DNA of 6,159 nucleotides from DASQTB01 sp035642095 (lineage in GTDB: Bacteria > Actinomycetota > UBA4738 > CALAEC01), in contig DASQTB010000091.1 of assembly GCA_035642095.1 (NCBI GenBank), forward strand, positions 1 to 6,159, read 5' to 3'. The notes below the pieces were generated by a model. That model ran no database searches. It had not been told where the DNA came from and was given only the letters and a program-made list of their open reading frames with translations. Positions 1 through 5,479 of this stretch are shown piece after piece (within the stretch, counting starts at the first letter, position 1; every line of letters starts with the position of its first letter). Both the position numbers and the translations under genes were made by a program.

Positions 1-1
1 G

Positions 2-487
2 GACGACGCCAAGTACGGACGGACCTCCGAGCGTCCGTACCTGGAAGCGGTGTTCCCCACGGTGTTCGAGTCGGGCATCGCCCCCCCGGGGAAGCACCTG
101 GCCCTGTGCTTCACCCAGTTCGGCCCGTACCGGCTGGCCGACGGGTCGTGGGACACCGAGCGGGAGGCGTACGGCCGGAAGATCGTCGGGCTCCTCGATG
201 AGCACTGTCCCGGCTTCGCCTCGTCGGTGGAGCACGTCGAGGTCCTGGCCCCGCCCGACATCGAGGAGCGGTTCGGTCTCCTCGGCGGGAACATATTCCA
301 GGGGGAGATGAGCCCCGATCAGATGTTCTCCATGCGACCCATCCCCGGCTACGCGGACCATCGAACGCCGGTGGCCGGGCTGTACCTGTGCGGGTCGGGA
401 ACCCACCCGGGCGGCGGGGTCATGGCCGTGCCCGGCCGGAATTGCGCCTCCATCGTCGTCCGGGACGCCCGCCGGGGGCGAGGCTGA
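2..487 (+). CDS. PYROXD2 / phytoene-desaturase-type FAD-dependent oxidoreductase, C-terminal part (5' end outside window)
   Basis: This reading frame is open from the window edge, so only the last 161 residues are seen and the start and N-terminal Rossmann FAD site are missing. What remains matches the C-terminal half of the PYROXD2/CrtI-like flavin amine-oxidase superfamily: APPGKH near the left end, a GGNIF-QG segment, a DQMFSMRP segment, and the terminal FAD-contacting motif LYLCGSGTHPGGGV followed by PGRN. That last block is the family hallmark, where the isoalloxazine and ribityl chain are held before the final helix. The family performs flavin-dependent dehydrogenation or isomerisation; the substrate of this member cannot be told, and carotenoid desaturation should not be assumed because no other carotenoid gene is nearby. 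The stop codon shares its last base with the ATG of the acyl-CoA dehydrogenase (TGATG), indicating an operon. Family assignment is firm; function is not. Confidence 0.88.
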   Translation, partial: DDAKYGRTSERPYLEAVFPTVFESGIAPPGKHLALCFTQFGPYRLADGSWDTEREAYGRKIVGLLDEHCPGFASSVEHVEVLAPPDIEERFGLLGGNIFQGEMSPDQMFSMRPIPGYADHRTPVAGLYLCGSGTHPGGGVMAVPGRNCASIVVRDARRGRG

Positions 488-1671
488 TGCCGATGCTTCT
501 GTCGGACCAGGATCGCGAGATCCAGGAACGAGCACGGGCCTTCGTCGACAAGGAGCTGATCCCTCACGAGGTGGAGGCGGAGATGAACCGGGGCCGCCTC
601 CCCGACGAGGTGCTCCGCCGGCAGCGGGCTCGGCTCTGGGACCTCGGCCTCCAGGCCATGAACATGCCCCAGGAGCTGGGCGGCGGGGGCTTGACCACAC
701 TCCAGCAGGGGCTGGTCTCGGAGCAGATCGGACGGGCCACGAACGCCCTCGGATGGGTGTTGACGACGCCGGCCGGGTGGCTGCCCGAGGTGGCCACCGA
801 TCACCAGCTGGAGACGTGGGTGAAGCCCACGATCCGAGGCGAACGACACGAGTGCTACGCGATCACCGAGGAGAGCGCGGGCTCGGACGTCGATGCGCTC
901 CGGGCCACTGCGGCGCGCGACGGAGACCACTACGTCCTGAACGGGGAGAAGTGGTACGTGACCTCGTTCAACGTGGCCGATCACGCTTTCTTCCAGGCCC
1001 GGCTGACTACCGGCGAGCACGCCGGGACCCAGGCCATGTTCATCGTCGACCTGGACACGCCGGGGATCCGCGTCGTCCGGACGCCCGAGTACACCCACAC
1101 CTACCCGGACGAGCATCCCATGGTGGCCTTCGACGACGTCCGGGTCCCGGCGGCGACTCTGGTCGGCGCGGAGGGCGACGGGATGCGGTTCGCGTACGAG
1201 TGGTTCCGCTACGAGCGCCTGATGATCGCCGCCCGGTGCTGCGGCGCGGCGGAGCGACTGATCGACGAGGCCACGGCGTTCGCCCGGGAGCGGGTGGCGT
1301 TCGGGGCCAGGATCATCGAGCACCAGGGCGTGGGGTTCATGCTGGCCGACTCGATCACCGAGCTGTGGGCGGCCCGGCTGATGACCTACCGGACCGCGCT
1401 GGAGATCGATCGTGCCGCCGACGTGAAGCTCCAGCACGCGCACTGCTCGATGGCCAAGCTCTACGCCTCCGAGATGGCGAACCGGGTCGCCGACCGGGCC
1501 GTGCAGATCTTCGGCGGCCGCGGATACATGCGGGAGAACGTGGCCGAGCGTTTCTTCCGCGAGCTCCGGGTGGACCGGATCTGGGAGGGAACCTCCGAGA
1601 TCCAGCGGGCGATCATCGCCGACCAGCTGGCCAAGCGGGGAACGGCCCTGGCCGACGAGACGCCGAGGTGA
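487..1671 (+). CDS. acyl-CoA dehydrogenase (FAD, 394 aa)
   Basis: This is a complete acyl-CoA dehydrogenase of the usual 380-400 residue length. It oxidises an acyl-CoA to the 2,3-enoyl-CoA in the cytoplasm and passes electrons to ETF. Both classical family signatures are present: AITEESAGSD begins at residue 125 (substrate/FAD loop), and QIFGGRGYMREN begins at residue 340. The catalytic base is the Glu at residue 367 in IWEGTSEIQR, at the position of the MCAD-type catalytic glutamate, so the enzyme should be active. N-terminal helices (about 5-110), the beta-domain (about 120-225) and the C-terminal helical domain (about 230-380) follow in normal order. The ATG at 487 overlaps the upstream stop by one base. 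An ATG at 493 is an alternative two residues shorter, with GAGG nine bases upstream, so the start is uncertain by two codons. Its last four bases form GTGA with the transporter start. Chain length and acyl specificity cannot be read from the sequence. Confidence 0.96.
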   Translation: MPMLLSDQDREIQERARAFVDKELIPHEVEAEMNRGRLPDEVLRRQRARLWDLGLQAMNMPQELGGGGLTTLQQGLVSEQIGRATNALGWVLTTPAGWLPEVATDHQLETWVKPTIRGERHECYAITEESAGSDVDALRATAARDGDHYVLNGEKWYVTSFNVADHAFFQARLTTGEHAGTQAMFIVDLDTPGIRVVRTPEYTHTYPDEHPMVAFDDVRVPAATLVGAEGDGMRFAYEWFRYERLMIAARCCGAAERLIDEATAFARERVAFGARIIEHQGVGFMLADSITELWAARLMTYRTALEIDRAADVKLQHAHCSMAKLYASEMANRVADRAVQIFGGRGYMRENVAERFFRELRVDRIWEGTSEIQRAIIADQLAKRGTALADETPR

Positions 1672-2618
1672 CCCGAGCGACGGGCGACGACCGCCTGGTG
1701 ACGGCCGCCTTCGTCACCGGCTCCCTCCTCGCCGGCGGGAACGCTGTCGCCGTGCGGTTCAGCAACCGGGAGCTCGATCCGATGTGGGGGGCGGGCCTTC
1801 GATTCTCGCTGGCCGCCATCCTGCTGTTCGCCCTCATGGCGATGCTGAGACTCGGCATACCCCGAGGCCGAGCGTTGATCGGTGCGCTTCTCTACGGCGT
1901 GTTCAACTTCGCCGCCGCCTTCGGATTGGCGTACTACGGACTGGTCCGGGTGCATGCAGGCCTGGGCCAGACCGTGCTGGCCCTGGTTCCTCTGGCCACG
2001 CTGCTCCTAGCCGTCCTTCAGCGGGAGGAGCGCTTCCGCGTGGGAGCCGCACTGGGGGCCGTCATCGCGCTCGGCGGCATCGCCCTGATGACGCGAGCGT
2101 CGCTCGAGGACTCGGCGTCCCCGCTCTCTCTCCTGGCCCTGGTGGGCAGCGCATTCTCCTTCGCCCAGGCCGCCGTGCTGGTTCGCCGGTTCCCGCGGGT
2201 CGAGCCGGTCGCCATGAACGCCCTGGGCATGGCGGCGGGCGCGGCATTGCTGATCGTCGGATCGGCGCTGGTGGGCGAGTCCGTCGAGCTTCCACGGCGC
2301 GTCGCGACGTGGGTCGCCCTGGGATACGTCGTCGCGGTGGGCTCGGTCGTGGTGTTCCTGCTGTACCTCATCGTCCTTCGGTACTGGGCGGCCACACGCG
2401 CGGCCTACACCTTCGTCATCATCCCGCTGGTCACCGTGGTGCTCTCGGCGTGGCTGGACAACGAGCCGATCAGCGTGGGACTCATGTTCGGAGGGCTTCT
2501 GGTCCTGGTGGGCGTGTACGTCGGTGCTCTCCGCCTCCCGGCCACCGCCGATCGGCGACCGGACGGGGCAGAGGGCGAGACGCTGGCGGCTGATCAGGAG
2601 GAACGACCGACGGCGTAG
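1668..2618 (+). CDS. EamA/DMT-superfamily transporter, ten predicted membrane helices (316 aa)
   Basis: This is an inner-membrane permease of the drug/metabolite transporter superfamily (EamA, RhaT-like). Hydrophobic segments lie at roughly residues 11-29, 40-60, 69-89, 99-117, 125-142, 152-172, 182-203, 213-236, 243-262 and 270-289, giving the 10-helix layout of two tandem five-helix EamA repeats. Each repeat ends in the typical pattern: ALVPLATLLLAVLQREERFR in the first, and IIPLVTVVLSAWLDNEPIS in the second, with the conserved acidic residue after the helix. The GTG start at 1668 lies in a GTGA overlap with the dehydrogenase stop; no ATG fits as well and hydrophobicity begins soon after. 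Members export amino acids or other small metabolites, but the substrate cannot be predicted. The last 25 or so residues are a hydrophilic, acidic tail, and the coding DNA for that tail overlaps the opposite-strand FAD oxidase by 25 bases. Co-location suggests export or uptake of a metabolite linked to the neighbouring enzymes. Confidence 0.93.
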   Translation: MTRATGDDRLVTAAFVTGSLLAGGNAVAVRFSNRELDPMWGAGLRFSLAAILLFALMAMLRLGIPRGRALIGALLYGVFNFAAAFGLAYYGLVRVHAGLGQTVLALVPLATLLLAVLQREERFRVGAALGAVIALGGIALMTRASLEDSASPLSLLALVGSAFSFAQAAVLVRRFPRVEPVAMNALGMAAGAALLIVGSALVGESVELPRRVATWVALGYVVAVGSVVVFLLYLIVLRYWAATRAAYTFVIIPLVTVVLSAWLDNEPISVGLMFGGLLVLVGVYVGALRLPATADRRPDGAEGETLAADQEERPTA

Positions 2619-4006
2619 CCCAACCGGCGGGGGAAGCCGGCCAGGAAGCGGGTCGGCCATCCCGGACGGCGTCCCGCGTCCTCTAGTCGGTCCTTGCGGA
2701 GGATCGCCGCCTGGACCAGGTGCGTCCCCGGCACCGTCAGCAGGCGGGGCGGGAACCGAGGAGGCCTCCGCTCGACCATGGGGAGCGCCCGGACCGGGTC
2801 GTCTCGATCTAGCGCCAGGGCCGAGAGGATCCGGCCGCCGAGATGAGCCTGGCCGACGCCGTGGCCCGAGTACCCGGCGCCGTGGTGCACGGTGCCGCGG
2901 GGATCCGTCCAGAACCACGGATGCCGGGTCGGAGATACGTCGACCGCCCCGCCCCACCCCTCCTCGATGGGGACGTCGCGGAACGACGGGAACAAGCGGC
3001 GGAAGCCCTCGGCCACCCATCGCAGCGAGACGTCGTCGTGGTCGTAGCCCGGGCCGACTCGGGTCCCCAACGCCCGGCCCACGCCGCCGAAGGCGATCCT
3101 CCCGTCGGGCGTCGTTCGGAAGTAGTGAAGCGCCGTCCGGAGGTCGCAGATGCACTCGCCGCCGTCCCACCCCAGCTCGGCCAGTCGCTCGGGGGCCGGG
3201 GCGGTGAGCAGGATGTAGCTCCCTCGAACGACGAGCGAGCGACGGAGGCCCGGCCACGAGGCCGCCCAGGCGTTCGTGCCCACCACGGCCCGGCCGGCCC
3301 GGACCCGGCCGTTCGGCGTGTCGACCACGACGGGGCGTCCCCGACGGATCGCCGTGGCCGGGGTGTGCTCGTGGATCCGAACGCCCCGCTCCAGCAGCAC
3401 CCGGCGGAGCCCGCGGGCCAGCCTGGCCGGCTGCACGGTGGCCCCTCGCATCTCGGCGCCGCTGCCGAACGCCGGTGAGCGACACACCGCCTGGACCTGG
3501 GCCGGGGAGAGCTCCCGGTACGCGTTCGGAACGCCCAGACGCCGGCAGGCCTCCACCGCGGTCCGCCACGCCCCCTCCTGGGCCGGCGACGAGGCCACCT
3601 CCAGGTAGCGCGCCGGCCGATACCAAGCGTCCACCCCGTTCGCCGCGGTCCACGTCCCGATGGCGTCGAGGGACTCCTCGGAGAGCCGGCCGGCGGCCAG
3701 CGCGGCTCGATCCCCGTACCGCGCCGCCCACCCGTCGATCTCGTCCCACCACGACCCGATGAACCCGCCGTTCCGCCCGCTGGCCCCCGACCCGCACACC
3801 CCCGCCTCCACGAGGACGACCTCGACGCCCGGAGCCCTCTCCGTGAGGAACCACGCCGTCCACAAGCCCGTGAACCCTCCGCCGACCACGAGCACGTCGG
3901 CCCTGGCATCGCCCCGGAGGGGAGGGCAGGGATCCCCCGGCTCGGCAGCCAGTGCCTCCCGCAGCCAGTACGAGGTCCCCCGGCTCCGGGGAATGACGCC
4001 CGACAC
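2594..4006 (-). CDS. DAO-fold FAD-dependent oxidoreductase, PuuB / glycine-oxidase type (470 aa)
   Basis: This is a soluble flavoenzyme of the D-amino-acid-oxidase fold (Pfam DAO). It probably oxidises a C-N bond of an amine, amino acid or N-methyl amine. The N-terminal dinucleotide-binding unit is clear: DVLVVGGGFTGLW at about residues 37-49 supplies the GxGxxG loop (G42, G44, G47), and E67 in VVLVEAG is placed to bind the FAD ribose. The motif GASGRNGGF (about 74-82) is characteristic of the gamma-glutamylputrescine oxidase (PuuB) branch. Near the C-terminus GAGYSGHGVG closes the FAD site. The chosen start is the GTG at 4006, one base past the stop of the methyltransferase gene. It leaves about 35 residues before the first beta strand, as in relatives, and no ATG is suitably placed. 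The gene is surely co-transcribed with the methyltransferase. The last 25 residues or so extend beyond the usual domain end, and their DNA overlaps the convergent transporter gene. Electron acceptor (oxygen or another carrier) and substrate are unknown. Confidence 0.9.
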   Translation of the reverse strand: MSGVIPRSRGTSYWLREALAAEPGDPCPPLRGDARADVLVVGGGFTGLWTAWFLTERAPGVEVVLVEAGVCGSGASGRNGGFIGSWWDEIDGWAARYGDRAALAAGRLSEESLDAIGTWTAANGVDAWYRPARYLEVASSPAQEGAWRTAVEACRRLGVPNAYRELSPAQVQAVCRSPAFGSGAEMRGATVQPARLARGLRRVLLERGVRIHEHTPATAIRRGRPVVVDTPNGRVRAGRAVVGTNAWAASWPGLRRSLVVRGSYILLTAPAPERLAELGWDGGECICDLRTALHYFRTTPDGRIAFGGVGRALGTRVGPGYDHDDVSLRWVAEGFRRLFPSFRDVPIEEGWGGAVDVSPTRHPWFWTDPRGTVHHGAGYSGHGVGQAHLGGRILSALALDRDDPVRALPMVERRPPRFPPRLLTVPGTHLVQAAILRKDRLEDAGRRPGWPTRFLAGFPRRLGYAVGRSS

Positions 4007-4007
4007 C

Positions 4008-5159
4008 CTACGCCGCCGGGATGCGCTTGTTCGGATCGATGAAAGGGAGTCCCGCGGTCCGAGCGGCACGACGGATCCCCTCGTCGGGGACGACCTCGAT
4101 CGCCGTCCCCGGCTCCGCCAGCTCGATCGGGACCCACACGTAGCCGATGTTCCGCTCCAGGCGGGGAGACCACACCATGTCGGTGACGTGCCCCACCCGA
4201 TCCCCGTCCCGGAAGGCGGGCCAGTACTCGGTCGGCTCTCCCTCGAGGGGGTCGCCCTCCATCTCCACGCCGACCAGCTTCCGCGACACGCCTCTCCGAC
4301 GGATCCGCTCCAGCGCCGCCTTCCCGATGTAGTCGCCTTCCTGCTCCTCCACCAGACGCTCCAGGCCGGTGATCTCGAAGGGGTTGTTGGCCAGACCCAT
4401 GTCAGAGCCGTAGTTGAAGATCCCGGCCTCGATCCGGCGAGGCTCGCACGGGGCGATCGGACGGATGTCGTAGGGGCGACCGGCCTCCATGATCCGGTCC
4501 CACAGGTCGTCCCCGCGATCCGGATCCCGAAGGTAGACCTCGTAACCGATCTCCCCGGTCCACCCCGTCCGCCCGACCACCACCGGGATGCCGTCCAGCG
4601 AGGATTCCATGCAGCGGTAGTACCGGAGCTCGAGGACCTCCCGGCCGAACAGGTCGCCCAGCACGTCCTTGGCCTTCGGCCCCTGGATCTGTACCGGGAA
4701 CACCGGGGGATCATCGATCCGGACGCCCGTCCCGCTCCGCCAGGCCACGCCGCGTGCCCATAGCCCGGCGTCGCTGTCGGCCAGGGCCAGCCAGAAACGG
4801 TCCTCCTCGATCCGGAGGAGGACGGGGTCGTTGACGATCCCCCCGTCTTCGGCGATCAGGGGGGCGTACTTGCACTGGCCGACCTCACAGCGGGTCAGAT
4901 CCCGGCACGTCAGGAGGTCGGTGAAGCCCGCGGCGTCCGGGCCGGAGATCTCCACGATGTGCTCGGCCCCGACGTCCCACAGCGTGACGTGCTTCAGGAG
5001 GTGCCAGTACTCCTTGACCGGGTCGTCGTAGTAGGCCGGCAGGTAGGTGTGGTTGTAGATGTCGAAGGCCGTGCACCCGTGACGGATCGTGGCCTCGAAG
5101 AACGGCGATCTCCGGTACCAGGGGCCAAAGTACAGCGTGGTCTGGGTCTCGCCGGCCAT
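4008..5159 (-). CDS. GcvT-family tetrahydrofolate-dependent methyltransferase, DMSP-demethylase (DmdA)-like (383 aa)
   Basis: This is a folate-binding protein of the GcvT/aminomethyltransferase family, predicted to move a one-carbon unit from a methylated substrate to tetrahydrofolate in the cytoplasm. GcvT landmarks occur in order: VNDPVLL at about 109-115 (position of the GGILDD segment with the catalytic Asp in true GcvT), VQIQGPKA at 156-163, RTGWTGEIGYEVYL at 197-210, RRIEAG at 241-246, YIGKAAL at 277-283, and a C-terminal barrel with IGYVWV near 338. The N-terminal IYNHTYLP (34-41), the LWDV at 60-63 and the ALADSD stretch near 125-130 recall DmdA rather than glycine-cleavage GcvT, and no gcvH or gcvP is present. 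The ATG at 5159 is chosen because GGAGGAG lies six bases upstream. An in-frame TTG at 5198 would add 13 residues but has a poor context. The FAD oxidase follows after one base. DMSP, dimethylglycine, sarcosine or another methyl donor are all possible; the exact activity is inference. Confidence 0.9.
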   Translation of the reverse strand: MAGETQTTLYFGPWYRRSPFFEATIRHGCTAFDIYNHTYLPAYYDDPVKEYWHLLKHVTLWDVGAEHIVEISGPDAAGFTDLLTCRDLTRCEVGQCKYAPLIAEDGGIVNDPVLLRIEEDRFWLALADSDAGLWARGVAWRSGTGVRIDDPPVFPVQIQGPKAKDVLGDLFGREVLELRYYRCMESSLDGIPVVVGRTGWTGEIGYEVYLRDPDRGDDLWDRIMEAGRPYDIRPIAPCEPRRIEAGIFNYGSDMGLANNPFEITGLERLVEEQEGDYIGKAALERIRRRGVSRKLVGVEMEGDPLEGEPTEYWPAFRDGDRVGHVTDMVWSPRLERNIGYVWVPIELAEPGTAIEVVPDEGIRRAARTAGLPFIDPNKRIPAA

Positions 5160-5164
5160 CCTCG

Positions 5165-5213
5165 GCTCCTCCGATCGGGTTCCTGAATCATCGTTCAAAG
5201 CCGCCGGAGGAGC
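5165..5213 (-). promoter_or_regulatory. inverted repeat predicted to sequester the methyltransferase ribosome binding site
   Basis: In minus-strand RNA sense, GCUCCUCCG (5213-5205) is perfectly complementary to CGGAGGAGC (5173-5165), giving a 9-bp stem with seven G-C pairs and a 31-base loop. The 3' arm contains the complete Shine-Dalgarno GGAGGAG. Inside the loop UGAA and UUCA (5197-5194 with 5187-5184) can form a further 4-bp stem around a six-base loop, so a stacked two-tier hairpin is possible. No U-run follows, so it is not an intrinsic terminator. If the transcript starts upstream of 5213, the fold would hide the ribosome binding site. Control by a ligand, temperature or a protein is conceivable but is inference. 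The complementarity itself is directly visible. Chance pairing is a real alternative, because a SD-rich purine tract can easily meet a pyrimidine tract in GC-rich DNA. Confidence 0.45.
5166..5172 (-). promoter_or_regulatory. Shine-Dalgarno site deciding the methyltransferase start
   Basis: On the minus strand this reads GGAGGAG, a near-ideal anti-16S match six bases before the ATG at 5159. It makes that ATG the preferred start over the in-frame TTG at 5198. The whole element lies within the downstream arm of the inverted repeat at 5165-5213, so its accessibility may be controlled. Confidence 0.85.
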
Positions 5214-5284
5214 AACGGAGAGAAGGAAACCGCTAGCCGCCCGGCTTGAACACCATCAGCCCGACGATCACCAGCAAGAGAAGG

Positions 5285-5479
5285 TCAGGCGCCGAGCTCG
5301 TACACCTGCCCGGGATCCTGGTCCAGGCCGTTCATGACCTGCCACAGCGCGGCCAGCGCCTTCGTAGCGTTCCGCTCCGCGAAGGGTGCCAGCTGGTCTC
5401 GCTGGGTCTCCAGCACACCGGCCAGCGTCCGGTAGCACTCCACGAGTGCTCGCTCCGCCTCGGTCAGCTCCATGCTCAT
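5285..5479 (-). CDS. small hypothetical protein coupled to the PaaK-like ligase (64 aa)
   Basis: The family is not recognised. Reality is supported by context: the ATG at 5479 overlaps the ligase stop in ATGA, and GGAGG (minus strand, 5492-5488) lies eight bases upstream. A second ATG two codons later (5473) has worse spacing. The product is a soluble, acidic, helix-rich peptide: a first amphipathic helix at about residues 5-28 (ELTEAERALVECYRTLAGVL), a break at LAPF, and a second helix at about 34-52 (AERNATKALAALWQVM), then a polar tail. There is one Cys (residue 15), no signal peptide and no membrane segment. Translational coupling suggests a job with the ligase, for instance as an accessory or small subunit, but this is inference. 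A false ORF is unlikely but not excluded at this length. Confidence 0.68.
   Translation of the reverse strand: MSMELTEAERALVECYRTLAGVLETQRDQLAPFAERNATKALAALWQVMNGLDQDPGQVYELGA

Larger units (their letters stand above)
5160..5284. other. 125-base intergenic region between the unknown small gene and the methyltransferase gene
   Basis: This is the only non-coding gap in the window. It holds the SD and inverted repeat annotated separately. It also holds a short hydrophobic open stretch on the minus strand ending at a TAG at 5233. A weak sigma70-like pair is visible on the minus strand: TTGCTC (5215-5210), a 17-base spacer, then GATGAT (5192-5187). It would start transcription inside the hairpin loop and bypass the repeat. 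The match is poor (3/6 and 4/6 to consensus), so it is not called as a promoter. No intrinsic terminator with a U-run is seen after the small gene, so read-through from the ligase operon is plausible. Confidence 0.6.

Noticed and set aside
349..1443. 364-codon open frame on the minus strand across the acyl-CoA dehydrogenase gene
   Set aside because: Its translation is Arg/Pro/His-rich low-complexity sequence without family motifs, and it is fully antisense to a gene with both acyl-CoA dehydrogenase signatures. This is a typical GC-rich shadow.
753..1667. Plus-strand upstream extension of the transporter frame to 753 (621 codons in all)
   Set aside because: The extra residues are Arg/Gly/Asp-rich noise in another frame of the dehydrogenase gene. 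The membrane protein begins only at the GTG at 1668.
2007..3863. 618-codon minus-strand frame spanning the transporter and FAD oxidase genes
   Set aside because: Its product is Arg/Gly/Pro-rich with no domain, and it conflicts with two well-supported genes.
4007..4714. In-frame upstream extension of the FAD oxidase to 4714
   Set aside because: It lies in another frame of the methyltransferase gene, gives Arg/Ser/Trp-rich noise, and would put 236 extra residues before the Rossmann motif. The GTG at 4006 fits the family length.
3660..4763. 367-codon plus-strand frame opposite the oxidase and methyltransferase genes
   Set aside because: It has no recognisable motif, skewed composition, and full antisense overlap with two genes carrying clear motifs.
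5160..5198. TTG at 5198 as the methyltransferase start, adding 13 residues
   Set aside because: It has a rare start codon and the added residues have no family match. The ATG at 5159 has GGAGGAG at six-base spacing.
5187..5215. Possible sigma70-type promoter TTGCTC-17-GATGAT on the minus strand
   Set aside because: Only 3/6 and 4/6 consensus matches. In high-GC bacteria such matches are common by chance, so it is noted but not annotated as a promoter.
5200..5240. Partial resemblance to glycine-riboswitch core words (GGAGCAA, GGAGAG) next to a GcvT-family gene
   Set aside because: The words lie on the plus strand, opposite to the methyltransferase gene. They are in the wrong order, and the expected CUCUCAGG element is absent.
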